Counted from the first letter of the stretch, positions 27,177 to 36,197 are shown. The stretch is DNA of 64,000 nucleotides from Candidatus Contubernalis alkalaceticus (GCF_022558445.1 NZ_CP054699.1:328001-392000), one strand, 5' to 3'. Notes: generated by a model not told the origin, from the sequence alone. Program-made: numbers and translations.

Positions 27177-27695
27177 TTAAGTTTTTGCACTTTCCTTCTT
27201 ATGGGTATAGAATTTGTCTCCGAGAAATGCCAGACAGCAAAGTATGAGGCCAAAAATCAGTACGGTTATATTGCTCACCAGGAAGCGGTGTAAAACATTA
27301 ATGATATAGGGCTCGGAAACTAGAGTATCTATATTATCAGGCAAAAAATTCAATAACATATTTCTAATTCCCATCAAGACCAAAAATAAAAGAAGGGTAA
27401 GGGAGGAAGGAGACCAGAAGGAATGAAAATTTTGGTTTAATACAAATATAAAAATAAGACAAAAACCTATTCCCGCTAAAGATAACCAAAATAAATTTTG
27501 GATCATGGCAGGATAAAGAAACGTGGATAACATTCTTTCCTGTCTCTGAATTCCGGTGGCTTCTGTGATAATTATACATAATCTGTCCATGGCTACGGTA
27601 CCCATAAGGGAATAAAAGAAAACAGCGCCTGTAATGCTCAAGGAGTAAATAAAGTAAATAATCATAGATATTACGATTTTTATGTCTCTATACAA
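27177..27695 (-). CDS. Four-span membrane protein of unknown function
   Basis: The 172-residue minus-strand product has four hydrophobic segments: about residues 7-30, 64-87, 95-115 and 137-160. The loops are short and the tail is basic (KFYTHKKESAKT). A ribosome-binding site (aaaggaggt) lies upstream of the ATG. I recognise no family. It is transcribed towards the methyltransferase and away from the small-protein array. Confidence 0.65.
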   Translation of the reverse strand: MYRDIKIVISMIIYFIYSLSITGAVFFYSLMGTVAMDRLCIIITEATGIQRQERMLSTFLYPAMIQNLFWLSLAGIGFCLIFIFVLNQNFHSFWSPSSLTLLLFLVLMGIRNMLLNFLPDNIDTLVSEPYIINVLHRFLVSNITVLIFGLILCCLAFLGDKFYTHKKESAKT

Positions 27696-27892
27696 ATGTC
27701 AAGACCTCCTTTGGATATAAGTTATCGTTTTCTATATATATATTATACACTAACCATTAAAAAAGTCATTACAATTTAACCTGAAACTTATGCCATGTAG
27801 AAGTCTTTACAGGTCCAAAAATTAACAAAATATAAGTTATATTAAATAAACAATACATCTAGGGTTAGATGCAAATACATCGTAAATTGGTG

Positions 27893-27921
27893 TTGACTAT
27901 TTATACTTGAGGGTATATTAT
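27893..27921 (+). promoter_or_regulatory. Promoter of the small membrane-protein array
   Basis: TTGACT and TATTAT are 17 bases apart (a TATAAT also overlaps at 27919). It faces the small frames at 28.0-28.7 kb. The remaining bases of 27696-28017 hold nothing else I can identify. Confidence 0.5.
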
Positions 27922-28017
27922 AATAAAATATCGAGTTTTATTATAGGAATACAGATAAAGTAAAGGCCATTAAAAGTTAGGATGGATGTATATTCACATT
28001 AATTGTTTAGGGGGGAT

Positions 28018-28094
28018 ATGGGAGTATATATGTGGGCTAATTTATTATTGTTTTTGCTTTAATGATTTTTGCCAGATTATTGTTACCAGAGTGA
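28018..28094 (+). pseudogene. Decayed copy of the small single-span protein gene
   Basis: The stretch around 28010-28094 closely repeats the DNA of the next small gene, with the same ribosome-binding site and GGGGGATATGGGA leader and then ATTATTGTTTTTG. From ATG 28018 the frame stops after 14 codons. Shifting the frame restores IVFALMIFARLLLPE, which aligns with IVFGLIVFASRVMIF of the next gene. It therefore looks like a frameshifted duplicate. Confidence 0.5.
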
Positions 28095-28198
28095 TAATTT
28101 TTTAAAGACAATAATTATTTGTTATTTAAAAGAGTGACGACCAGCATAGTTAAACAGGGGCAGCATAATTAACATTAAAATTAAAGGGGGATATGGGA

Positions 28199-28315
28199 AT
28201 GAGTTATGGCATTATTATTGTTTTTGGTTTAATCGTTTTTGCTTCCAGGGTTATGATTTTTAAGGGGCACAAATCCAGTGTAAAGAGAGTGTTGGGTAAG
28301 GAAGGAAACGCATAA
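28199..28315 (+). CDS. 38-residue single-span membrane protein
   Basis: The ATG at 28199 follows aaaggggg by eight bases. The product, MSYGIIIVFGLIVFASRVM followed by IFKGHKSSVKRVLGKEGNA, is one hydrophobic helix and a basic tail. The same pattern, hydrophobic helix then R-x-x-x-F-K-x-H-K-x-S, begins the next gene, which supports real coding. Its function is unknown; an upstream in-frame ATG at 28193 is too close to the ribosome-binding site. Confidence 0.55.
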   Translation: MSYGIIIVFGLIVFASRVMIFKGHKSSVKRVLGKEGNA

Positions 28316-28367
28316 ATGTAGCGTTTTAGAAATGTCCGGGATAAAAAAATAGGAGGAACCTATTATC

Positions 28368-28724
28368 ATGGTATACGTACTGTTTCTATTACTAGCTGTA
28401 GCTATTGTAGCCATAAGAATGCTTCTATTTAAAGAACACAAGGCATCAGCACGTCTGCCAATTTTTCAGAATCATTATGTTCAGGCAATTTGCACTAATG
28501 ATCTTTGTCCTATAAACCGAGAAAAATATTATGCTTCGGACCCTCATAATAAGATGTTAATTTTACTACATAAATTGGCGCTATGTTCCCAAGATATTGA
28601 CACAAAAAGATTAAAATGTCCATGGTGCAGTCAGCAGCTGAGCTTTGAACCCTTAGGGCCTCTTTTTAGTTCTCCTCCCCCGGGCAAGGAATTGTGTAAA
28701 ATGCCGTGGGAAAAAGATAATTAA
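28368..28724 (+). CDS. Small membrane-anchored protein with four-Cys tail
   Basis: The 118-residue product starts at an ATG behind aggagg. An N-terminal helix (VYVLFLLLAVAIVAIRMLLF) is followed by KEHKASARLP, matching the helix and tail of the 38-residue protein upstream. The C-terminal part has cysteines in CTNDLCP, LCSQD and CPWCSQQ, and an LFSSPPPG segment. A CPWC motif could bind metal or form a disulfide, but there is no known fold that I recognise. A terminator follows. It is the third member of a local array. Confidence 0.65.
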   Translation: MVYVLFLLLAVAIVAIRMLLFKEHKASARLPIFQNHYVQAICTNDLCPINREKYYASDPHNKMLILLHKLALCSQDIDTKRLKCPWCSQQLSFEPLGPLFSSPPPGKELCKMPWEKDN

Positions 28725-28740
28725 TAGTAAATTATACCAA

Positions 28741-28771
28741 AAAATGTTCCTTGTGAGAGGAACATTTTTTT
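28741..28771 (+). terminator. Terminator after the small-protein array
   Basis: AAAATGTTCCT and AGGAACATTTT pair around a six-base loop and run into nine T. Confidence 0.88.
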
Positions 28772-28886
28772 TTGTAGTAAGAAACCAGTAAAAACAGTTA
28801 TACTAAAAAAAGGATTTAAAATAAAAAGGCTAGAATTTGTTAGAAGCAAATAAAACTGAAATTAATAGACTGAAAGAGGGATAAAA

Positions 28887-30200
28887 ATGAACTATTTAGA
28901 AGCGTTAGATTGGATACACAGTATTGGCCGGTTTGGTATAAAGCCAGGACTGGCGAGAATGAGCAAAATGATGGAGCTTTTGGGAAATCCTCAAAAAAAA
29001 ATTAAGGTAATTCATATTGCCGGAACCAATGGAAAGGGTTCCACCGCTGCTTTCCTTTCTAAAATATTAGAAGAGGCAGGTTACAGTGTAGGATTATACA
29101 CTTCTCCTTACCTGGAGGCATTTACCAACCGCATGGCTATTAATGGAAATGATATTCCCGAAGATCGTCTGGTTGAAATTGTTAACATAGTTAAACCTAT
29201 GGTGGATGATATTTCAAAAGATTTTGAGTTGGGTCAGATGACGGAGTTTGAGGTAGTTACTTGTATTGCTTTTTATTACTTTGCTGCTCAAGACACTGAC
29301 TTTGTTGTGCTGGAGGTGGGTTTGGGAGGTAGGCTGGATGCTACTAACGTGGTGGAAAATCCATTGGTGTCTGTAATCACCAATATCGGGTTGGAACACA
29401 CTGAGGTGTTGGGGGACACAATCGAAAAAATCGCTGGGGAAAAAGCCGGTATAATCAAAGAGGGTGCTCCGGTAGTTACAGCTGTGCCAAGGCCTGAGGC
29501 GATGAAGGTAATCCAAAAAAAGTGCCAGGATAAGAATGCTCACTTGTTTGTTCTGAGAGAAAGTGTAAATATCGAAATAGAGGAACTTTCTTTAAATGGA
29601 CAGTCTTTCCACTACGTAAACCCTCAGGGTTTACAGTTAAAAGATTTGTTTATCAGCCTCTTAGGGGAACATCAAATTATAAATGCCTCCACAGCCGTTG
29701 CTGTTATTGAAATATTGCAGGGGAAAGGGTTCCATATTCCTGAAGCTGCTGTTCGCAAGGGGCTTAAAGCAGCTCGCTGGGCAGGAAGGCTGGAATTAAT
29801 GGGTAAAGATCCTCTGCTGATTCTAGATGCTGCTCATAACCTTGATGGGGTGAGAAGTTTAAAAAAAGCTCTGCAGGATCAGGTGAAGTATGAAAAGCTG
29901 GTGCTGGTAATAGGGATTTTAGGGGATAAAGCTCTGGATGAAATGCTCAAGGAAATTATACCTCTAGCAGATAAAATAATTATTACTAAACCAGATAGTC
30001 CCCGAGCGGCTGAACCGGAGGCCGTTGCTGATGTGGCGGAAAAATATGCCCGGTATCCTATGATCTTAGAGGACTCTATTCCCCGGGCTGTTAACATAGC
30101 TATGACTTTGGCGGAGCCGGAAGATTTGGTTTTAATATGTGGCTCACTTTACACTATATCTGAAGCTAGAAAAGCCGTACAACGGCTGCCTGCTTTATAA
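28887..30200 (+). CDS. folC: Folylpolyglutamate synthase / dihydrofolate synthase
   Basis: The 437-residue Mur-ligase-fold enzyme adds glutamate to dihydropteroate and folates. The signature IHIAGTNGKGSTAAFLSKIL starts with the ATP-binding P-loop. It also has YTSPYLEAFTNRM, the second motif VLEVGLGGRLDATNVV and the C-terminal LILDAAHNLDGV. Length matches the family. In Clostridia folC often follows valS; here the methyltransferase and small membrane genes lie between. Confidence 0.95.
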   Translation: MNYLEALDWIHSIGRFGIKPGLARMSKMMELLGNPQKKIKVIHIAGTNGKGSTAAFLSKILEEAGYSVGLYTSPYLEAFTNRMAINGNDIPEDRLVEIVNIVKPMVDDISKDFELGQMTEFEVVTCIAFYYFAAQDTDFVVLEVGLGGRLDATNVVENPLVSVITNIGLEHTEVLGDTIEKIAGEKAGIIKEGAPVVTAVPRPEAMKVIQKKCQDKNAHLFVLRESVNIEIEELSLNGQSFHYVNPQGLQLKDLFISLLGEHQIINASTAVAVIEILQGKGFHIPEAAVRKGLKAARWAGRLELMGKDPLLILDAAHNLDGVRSLKKALQDQVKYEKLVLVIGILGDKALDEMLKEIIPLADKIIITKPDSPRAAEPEAVADVAEKYARYPMILEDSIPRAVNIAMTLAEPEDLVLICGSLYTISEARKAVQRLPAL

Positions 30201-30238
30201 ATTGTTATTTTGTTTAATCTCTTTTTTTAGGGTATAAG

Positions 30239-30318
30239 GCCCCCACCTCTAAGCATTAGCGTAGGTGGGGCTTAAAATCAGGTGGAGAAGAGTCTCCACC
30301 TGATTCCCCGATTTTAAA
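30239..30318. repeat. Paired hairpins after folC (structured element)
   Basis: Hairpin one pairs CCCCACCT (30241-30248) with AGGTGGGG (30263-30270). Hairpin two is a perfect 13-base-pair stem (30276-30288 with 30293-30305) around AGAG. TTAAAATC (30272) and GATTTTAA (30311) can close an outer stem. No T run follows, so it is not a simple terminator. Two adjacent GGTGG-bearing hairpins recall ends of IS200/IS605-type elements or a structured RNA; no transposase is present. It occupies most of the 301-base gap before the FMN lipoprotein gene. Confidence 0.4.
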
Positions 30319-30380
30319 GCTTGCTGAAACGCGTTCACTGATTTTTAGATTTGACCTGGGGTAACATATTTTTCTTTATG

Positions 30381-30400
30381 CCCTAATATTATAATTAGGG
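30381..30400. promoter_or_regulatory. Palindrome upstream of the FMN lipoprotein gene
   Basis: CCCTAAT and ATTAGGG are an exact inverted repeat around ATTATA, and the centre contains TATAAT. It could be an operator over a -10 element. A weak hairpin (ACCGT/ACGGT at 30453-30476) plus eight T downstream could be a leader attenuator. Confidence 0.35.
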
Positions 30401-30501
30401 TGACAATACTTCATGAAAATTATTTAAAAAGATAAAAGGAATTTAAACAGATACCGTCGAAGTTATCCCTTACGGTTTTTTTTGAAAGGAGGTGAAATAA
30501 A

Positions 30502-30858
30502 ATGAAGTTACATAAGATTGGCATTTACTTCTTGGTAATAGCCTTGATAGGAGTCCTGGCTCTTGGATGTGGTGATGATGCTGCGACTGCTGATGGAGAT
30601 GTTTACACCGGAGAAGCACAGGGTTTCGGAGGAACAATTAAGGTTGAAGTTACCATGGACGAGGGGGAAATCGTTGATATAAAGATTGTTGAGGAGAGTG
30701 AAACCGCCAATATTGGTGACGCCGACTCTATGGCCGGGCTTCTAGATGATATTATTGCTGCTGGAGGCACTGGTGGTGTAGATATTAAGTCTGGGGCAAC
30801 AGTTACTTCTGAAGCTATATTTGCTGCTGTAGATGATGCTTTGTCCAAAGCAGAATAA
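30502..30858 (+). CDS. FMN-binding-domain lipoprotein
   Basis: The 118-residue secreted lipoprotein has a signal peptide with lipobox LALGC (Cys23) and one FMN_bind domain (YTGEAQGFGGTIKVEV, then EESETANIGD). It ends in the flavinylation motif KSGATVTS, with Thr100 as the expected covalent FMN site loaded by ApbE. It would carry electrons on the outer face of the membrane. The domain closely resembles the extra C-terminal domain of RnfG downstream. The aaaggaggtg ribosome-binding site is strong. A terminator separates it from rnfC. Confidence 0.85.
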   Translation: MKLHKIGIYFLVIALIGVLALGCGDDAATADGDVYTGEAQGFGGTIKVEVTMDEGEIVDIKIVEESETANIGDADSMAGLLDDIIAAGGTGGVDIKSGATVTSEAIFAAVDDALSKAE

Positions 30859-30878
30859 AAGAAATTTCATAAAATTTG

Positions 30879-30910
30879 CATCAGGGATGATTATCGAATC
30901 ATCCCTGATG
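30879..30910 (+). terminator. Terminator after the FMN lipoprotein gene
   Basis: A perfect 14-base-pair stem (30879-30892 with 30897-30910) around ATCG. There is only a weak T-rich tail, so termination may be partial. Confidence 0.7.
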
Positions 30911-31048
30911 TTATGTAACCCGCTTTTTATCGAAAGCAGTTAAAGTTTTTGGAGAAATACCGAACTAAAAAGCAGGATTTTATTTTATATTCACGAATAT
31001 TTATTTAGTTGTGTGTAAGTAAATCTTTTATAAAAGGGGTGAAACAGT

Positions 31049-32365
31049 TTGACCACTAAAACCTTTAAGGGTGGCACGCATCCTCCCCACGACAAGCCTG
31101 CAGCAAGCAAGCCTATAGTAACAGCTACGGCACCTTCGCGGGTAGTTATTCCTCTGAGCCAGCACTCTGGCGCGCCTTGTGAACCATTGGTTAAGGTAGG
31201 GGATGAGGTAAAGATGGGCCAAAAAATTGGCGATGTCAAAGCCTTTATTTCTGCACCCGTCCATTCCAGTGTATCAGGCAAAGTTGTTGAAATAGCTCCC
31301 TATTTTAACCCGGGCGGAAGCTCGCCAATGTGTGTGGTGATTGAGTCTGATGGTAAGGATATTTGGGCTGAAGATGTAAAGCCCAACAAACCGCTGGAGG
31401 AACTTACCGGAGAGGAAATCATTAAAATTACTAAGGAAGCCGGTATTGTAGGTCTTGGAGGGGCAGCTTTTCCAACACATGTCAAACTAATACCACCGGA
31501 GGGTGGACTGGAAGCGCTGATTCTAAACGGCGCGGAGTGTGAACCGTATCTTACCTGTGACCACAGGCTGATGGTGGAACGGGCGGAGGATCTGATTTAC
31601 GGTACAAAAGCAATGATGAAAGCGCTTCAAGCCCGGAAGTGTTACATTGGGATTGAAGTAAACAAGCCTGATGCTATTGCTGTAGTCAGGGAAGCTATTG
31701 GTGGAGATTCCAGCATCGAAGTTGTTGAACTGGAGGTTAAGTATCCTCAAGGTTCTGGAAAACAGTTGGTTACTGCAGTTATGAATGGTATGGAGGTGCC
31801 TTCGGGCAAGAGGTCTACTGATGTGGGTGTTCAGGTGTCAAACACTGGAACAGCCATAGTAATTGCTGATGCCATTAAGACGGGGCGGCCTTTAATTGAT
31901 ACCGTGATTACCGTCGCCGGGTCCGGTGTTAATGAAAACGCTAACCTACTGGTAAGAGTGGGTACCATTTTCACAGAGATTGTGGAACAGTGTGGAGGAG
32001 TAAAGGACAATGCTGCTAAGATTATTATGGGTGGGCCCATGATGGGCGGCGCGGTACCTTCTCTGGATTTCCCCATCTGTAAGGCTACTTCAGGGGTTTT
32101 GATTTTAACCAAAGAAGAATCTGTAATTCATGAAATATTACCCTGTATCAAGTGCGGCCGCTGTGTTAATGTTTGTCCGGCTTTCATTATGCCCAATTTC
32201 ATATCCAATGCCGGAGAACAGAACAATTATGCAGCTGCAAAAAAATTCAATGTAGATGAGTGTATAGAATGCGGTTCATGCGCCTTTGTATGTCCGGCCA
32301 AAAGGCCTATTGTACAGTGGATCCGGTTATGCAAAGCAGAAATAAGGGCCATGAGCAGTAAATAA
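31049..32365 (+). CDS. rnfC: Rnf complex subunit RnfC
   Basis: The 438-residue peripheral subunit takes electrons to or from NAD(H). It has the RnfC_N barrel (PHDKPAASKPIV), a Nqo1-type FMN/NADH-binding region (GIVGLGGAAFPTHVK, LNGAECEPYLTCDHRLM) and two [4Fe-4S] motifs near the C-terminus (CIKCGRCVNVCP and CIECGSCAFVCP). The start is TTG with aaggggtg. First gene of a complete rnfCDGEAB operon. Confidence 0.96.
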   Translation: MTTKTFKGGTHPPHDKPAASKPIVTATAPSRVVIPLSQHSGAPCEPLVKVGDEVKMGQKIGDVKAFISAPVHSSVSGKVVEIAPYFNPGGSSPMCVVIESDGKDIWAEDVKPNKPLEELTGEEIIKITKEAGIVGLGGAAFPTHVKLIPPEGGLEALILNGAECEPYLTCDHRLMVERAEDLIYGTKAMMKALQARKCYIGIEVNKPDAIAVVREAIGGDSSIEVVELEVKYPQGSGKQLVTAVMNGMEVPSGKRSTDVGVQVSNTGTAIVIADAIKTGRPLIDTVITVAGSGVNENANLLVRVGTIFTEIVEQCGGVKDNAAKIIMGGPMMGGAVPSLDFPICKATSGVLILTKEESVIHEILPCIKCGRCVNVCPAFIMPNFISNAGEQNNYAAAKKFNVDECIECGSCAFVCPAKRPIVQWIRLCKAEIRAMSSK

Positions 32366-32388
32366 CAGGCGAATGGAGGGATAAAGAG

Positions 32389-33321
32389 ATGGAAAATTTA
32401 GCCGTTGAAAAAAGATTTGTTGTATCTTCCTCACCCCACGTAAGATCTCCTGAAACCGTACAGAAGATAATGATAGATGTATTAATTTCCTTAGTGCCCG
32501 CCGTAGTCGTTGCAGCCGTATTTTTCCGTGAACAAGCAATTATACCTATCGTAATCTGTCTTGTAGCAGCTATGGCTACCGAATTTCTTCTTGTGCGTAA
32601 AGGGATTTTTAGTGATGGAAGTGCAGCCGTAACAGGTGTTCTTTTGGCTTTAACCCTGCCCCCCGGGTCAGCCTGGTGGATGTGCGTGATTGGGGCAGTA
32701 TCAGCAATTATTTTGGGTAAATATGTGTTTGGAGGCCTTGGAAGCAACATCTTTAACCCCGCTTTGGTGGGCCGTGCTGTTTTATTGGCTTCCTGGGGAG
32801 GCAGGATGACAGATTGGTTGAGCCCAGTAGACTTAAAGAGTGCTGCTACTCCACTGGCAGAACCAGGTCAAGCCGCTCTGGTGGATCTTTTTACCGGTAA
32901 TGTGGCAGGTAGTTTGGGGGAAACCTCAGCCATCGCTTTGTTGATTGGAGCAGCATATCTGCTGTATAAAGGCCATATTAATTGGAGAATTCCCGGCGGT
33001 TATATTGGGTCCGCCCTGATTATGGGGACGCTGCTTACAGCCGGAGGATTTGGGTTTGATATAAACATGGGATTGTTCCATGTACTGGCCGGCGGTTTAC
33101 TGCTGGGGGCTCTGTTCATGGCCACCGACATGGTAACCTCACCGGTTACTCCCAACGGTCAATTGATTTTTGGTATTGGATGCGGTGTATTGACGATGCT
33201 GATCAGAATATATGGGAACTTCCCCGAGGGAGTTACCTTTGCCATTTTGATTATGAACGCTCTTACACCAATTATTGATAACGCAACTCGGCCTCGTTTT
33301 TATGGGGAGGTGAAAAAATAA
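32389..33321 (+). CDS. rnfD: Rnf complex subunit RnfD
   Basis: This integral membrane subunit (310 residues, about eight to ten spans) belongs to the NqrB/RnfD family. The covalent-FMN motif SAATPL lies at 151-156, with Thr154 as the expected attachment site. The segment GSNIFNPALVGRA is typical. It would sit in the ion-translocating core. Its TAA stop overlaps the rnfG ATG by one base (TAATG). Confidence 0.95.
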   Translation: MENLAVEKRFVVSSSPHVRSPETVQKIMIDVLISLVPAVVVAAVFFREQAIIPIVICLVAAMATEFLLVRKGIFSDGSAAVTGVLLALTLPPGSAWWMCVIGAVSAIILGKYVFGGLGSNIFNPALVGRAVLLASWGGRMTDWLSPVDLKSAATPLAEPGQAALVDLFTGNVAGSLGETSAIALLIGAAYLLYKGHINWRIPGGYIGSALIMGTLLTAGGFGFDINMGLFHVLAGGLLLGALFMATDMVTSPVTPNGQLIFGIGCGVLTMLIRIYGNFPEGVTFAILIMNALTPIIDNATRPRFYGEVKK

Positions 33322-34133
33322 TGGGTGATATTATTAAATTATCCGTTGTGTTGGCTTTAATCTGTGTGGTAGCCGCCGGTTCCCTGGCTTTTATAGAAGG
33401 TATAACCACTCCGGTTATACTACAGAGGGAAGCGGATGTACTGGCAGAGTCATTGGGGCAGTATGTGCCTGATGCCGACAGTTTCGAGCCTGTTGAAGTA
33501 GAGGGCAAAACATTTTATAAAGCTCTATCAGGCGGACAGGAAATCGCCTACATTATGCCCGATTCCAGAGGTGCTGGATACGGTGGTGACGTAAGAGTAA
33601 ACGTAGCTACCGATGCGGATGGAAATGTAATAGCTGTAGATGTAGTAGGACATACTGAAACCCCGGGTCTTGGAGACAAGATTGAAGCTGAGAGCTGGTT
33701 AGCTCAGTTTGTTGGGAAAGGTATAAGCGACGCTGTAGCTGTTGGGACAGATATTGACGGTATTGCCGGAGCTACTGTTTCGGCCCGGGCGGCTGCCAAT
33801 GCTGTGCGGAACGCTTTAGATGAAATCGGAGCCGCTTTCCTTGGAGTAGCCATGGCGGAATTTGACCTGGCTTCTGTGGAAGATGGAACTTACAGCGGAG
33901 TTGGCACCGGATTTGGTGGAGATATAAGTATCGAAGTTACCGTATCTGGAGGCAAGATTACCTCGATTGAGATTCTGGATCATAGCGAAACTGCAGGTCT
34001 TTCTGATCCTGCCTTTGCAGCTACACCCCAGGATATTATAGATGCCCAGGACTACGAGGTTGATGCAGTCAGTGGTGCTACCATGACCAGCAAGGGAATC
34101 ATGGATGCGGTATTTAACGCATTAGCCAATTAA
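33321..34133 (+). CDS. rnfG: Rnf complex subunit RnfG with two FMN-binding domains
   Basis: The 270-residue product has one N-terminal membrane anchor (about 7-26), the usual RnfG FMN_bind domain ([22 protein letters not shown], then IAGATVSA with Thr152), and a second FMN_bind domain from about 186 to 268 ([35 protein letters not shown] with Thr254). Most RnfG proteins carry one such domain and are about 180-215 residues. The extra domain closely resembles the upstream lipoprotein. Both threonines are expected ApbE targets. Translation is coupled to rnfD. Confidence 0.93.
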   Translation: MGDIIKLSVVLALICVVAAGSLAFIEGITTPVILQREADVLAESLGQYVPDADSFEPVEVEGKTFYKALSGGQEIAYIMPDSRGAGYGGDVRVNVATDADGNVIAVDVVGHTETPGLGDKIEAESWLAQFVGKGISDAVAVGTDIDGIAGATVSARAAANAVRNALDEIGAAFLGVAMAEFDLASVEDGTYSGVGTGFGGDISIEVTVSGGKITSIEILDHSETAGLSDPAFAATPQDIIDAQDYEVDAVSGATMTSKGIMDAVFNALAN

Positions 34134-34158
34134 CCATAGAATATGGGAGGTGAATTGT

Positions 34159-34758
34159 ATGAGTATTGCCAAAGAATTTTCTAAAGGTATTATTAAAGAG
34201 AACCCTGTTCTGCGGCTGCTTTTAGGACTTTGTCCGGTTTTAGGGGTTACCACCGCAGCCATGAACGGCTTGGGAATGGGCTTAGCTTCTACCTTTGTGC
34301 TGACCTGTTCCAATATTGTTATTTCACTGTTAAGAAATGTGATCCCGGCCAAGGTTAGGATTCCCTGCTTCATCGTAGTCATCGCCACCTTTGTAACTAT
34401 AGTGGATATGTCTATGAATGCATTTATTCCTGACCTGCATGCCAATCTAGGTCTTTTCATACCGTTGATTGTAGTAAACTGTGTTATCTTAGGAAGGGCT
34501 GAAGCTTTCGCTTCTAAGAACAGCCTGCCCTATGCCATCGCAGACGGTGTAGGAATTGGCTTGGGCTTTACCCTTACCCTGGTGATTTTAGGTTCCATAC
34601 GGGAGATCCTTGGAGCCGGAGCCATTTTCGGATATGTCTTTACTCCGGAAGCTTTTGAGCCCTTTGGGTTGTTTGCTTCACCTGCCGGGGCTTTTATCGG
34701 ATTAGGATTCCTGCTGGCAGGGATGAATCTGCTTTCTAAGAAATTAAAGCTTGACTGA
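34159..34758 (+). CDS. rnfE: Rnf complex subunit RnfE
   Basis: This membrane subunit of about 199 residues and six spans belongs to the NqrD/RnfE family. Family segments include [37 protein letters not shown] and the conserved cysteine in [15 protein letters not shown]. With RnfA it forms the pseudo-symmetric pair that binds a [2Fe-2S] cluster in the membrane. I chose ATG 34159; an upstream GTG at 34150 lies inside the gggagg ribosome-binding site. Confidence 0.94.
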   Translation: MSIAKEFSKGIIKENPVLRLLLGLCPVLGVTTAAMNGLGMGLASTFVLTCSNIVISLLRNVIPAKVRIPCFIVVIATFVTIVDMSMNAFIPDLHANLGLFIPLIVVNCVILGRAEAFASKNSLPYAIADGVGIGLGFTLTLVILGSIREILGAGAIFGYVFTPEAFEPFGLFASPAGAFIGLGFLLAGMNLLSKKLKLD

Positions 34759-34789
34759 TCGATTATTTTCGAAAAAAGGAGGGTAAGAA

Positions 34790-35365
34790 ATGGGAGAATA
34801 TTTTGCCATATTGTTTGGCGCCATCTTTATATACAACTTTGTATTGACCCGTTTTTTAGGCATCTGTCCCTTCCTGGGGGTTTCTAAAAAAATTGAAACC
34901 TCTATCGGAATGGGCGCTGCGGTTATCTTCGTTATGACCTTGGCAGCCATTATAACCTGGCTCATTGAATTTTATATTCTAGAACCTATGAGTCTGGAAT
35001 ATCTGAGAACCATTGCCTTTATTCTGGTTATTGCCTCGCTGGTGCAGTTTGTAGAAATGGTTATTCAGAAGGTCAGCCCGGCTCTTTATGAAGGGTTGGG
35101 AGTGTTTCTGCCTCTGATTACAACAAACTGTGCAGTTTTAGGTATGGCTATCTTGAATATACAGGAAAAATTTAACATTATTGAGTCCATCGTCCATGCC
35201 ATCGGGGCAGCCCTTGGTTTCACCCTTGCGCTGGTCATATTGGCAGGGATTCGGGAGAGGCTGGAGTTGGCTCCTCTTTCCAAGTATTACAAAGGTGCGT
35301 CAGTTGCATTAATTACAGCCGGTATATTGTCTATCGCATTCCAGGGTTTTCAGGGAATGATGTAA
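34790..35365 (+). CDS. rnfA: Rnf complex subunit RnfA
   Basis: The 191-residue, six-span NqrE/RnfA protein has the cysteine-bearing segments LGICPFLGVSKKIETSIGMG and ITTNCAVLGMAI. It pairs with RnfE. The ribosome-binding site is aggaggg. Order E-A-B at the end of the operon is the common clostridial one. Confidence 0.95.
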   Translation: MGEYFAILFGAIFIYNFVLTRFLGICPFLGVSKKIETSIGMGAAVIFVMTLAAIITWLIEFYILEPMSLEYLRTIAFILVIASLVQFVEMVIQKVSPALYEGLGVFLPLITTNCAVLGMAILNIQEKFNIIESIVHAIGAALGFTLALVILAGIRERLELAPLSKYYKGASVALITAGILSIAFQGFQGMM

Positions 35366-35395
35366 AACAGATTTTTTTAGGAGGTGAAATGATAA

Positions 35396-36184
35396 ATGAT
35401 TCAAGCGATTGTAAGCTTAGGTGGATTGGGATTAGTCTTCGGCGGAATCCTGGCCTTTGCCTCCAAGAAGTTTGCCGTGTATGTAGATCCTAAGGTTGAG
35501 GCTATCCGGGAAGTCCTTCCGGGAGCTAACTGTGGGGCCTGTGGTTTTGCTGGATGTGCAAACTTCTCTGACGCGGTTGCGGCGGGAGATGCCGGTGTAG
35601 CAGACTGTATCCCCGGTGGTTCAGATTGTGCTGGTCAAATAGCGGATATTTTAGGTATGCCCAAACCTGAGGAAGGGGTCAAGTTGGTTGCCCAGGTCAA
35701 CTGTATAGGTTTTGGGGAGGCTGCAGCGGACAGCTTTATATATGACGGAGTATTGACCTGTACTGCGGCAAATGCTTTTTTTGACGGTTATAAAGAATGT
35801 AAATATGGTTGTTTAGGACTGGGGACCTGTGCTCAGGTCTGTCCCTTTGACGCCATTACTATGAAGAACGGTAAGCCCATTGTAGACCCTGAACTATGTA
35901 AAGCCTGCAACAAGTGCGTAACTGAATGTCCCAGGGGAGTTGTCAGTATCGTAAACTATAACCCCCAGGCTTATGCAGTGCTCTGTAATTCTAAGGACAA
36001 GGGCAAGCAGACAAAGATATTTTGTCAGGTGGGATGCATCGGCTGCGGCGCCTGCGCCAAAGTATGTGAAGCCAATGCTATTGCTATGGAAAAAGGCAAG
36101 CTGGCCACTATTGACCCGGCTCTTTGCACCGTTTGCGGAAGTTGTGTTGAAAAGTGCAAGAGGGACTGTATAGTAGTCCCTTAA
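35396..36184 (+). CDS. rnfB: Rnf complex subunit RnfB (ferredoxin-interacting)
   Basis: The 262-residue iron-sulfur subunit has an N-terminal membrane anchor, a Fes/4Fe-4S motif (Cys46, Cys49, Cys54, Cys71 in GANCGACGFAGC), and a C-terminal polyferredoxin part with several cysteine motifs: CAQVCP, CKACNKCVTECP, CIGCGACAKVCE and CTVCGSCVEKCK. It is the likely entry point for electrons from reduced ferredoxin. A strong terminator follows, ending the rnf operon. Confidence 0.95.
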   Translation: MIQAIVSLGGLGLVFGGILAFASKKFAVYVDPKVEAIREVLPGANCGACGFAGCANFSDAVAAGDAGVADCIPGGSDCAGQIADILGMPKPEEGVKLVAQVNCIGFGEAAADSFIYDGVLTCTAANAFFDGYKECKYGCLGLGTCAQVCPFDAITMKNGKPIVDPELCKACNKCVTECPRGVVSIVNYNPQAYAVLCNSKDKGKQTKIFCQVGCIGCGACAKVCEANAIAMEKGKLATIDPALCTVCGSCVEKCKRDCIVVP

Positions 36185-36197
36185 TATGTAATGGTAA

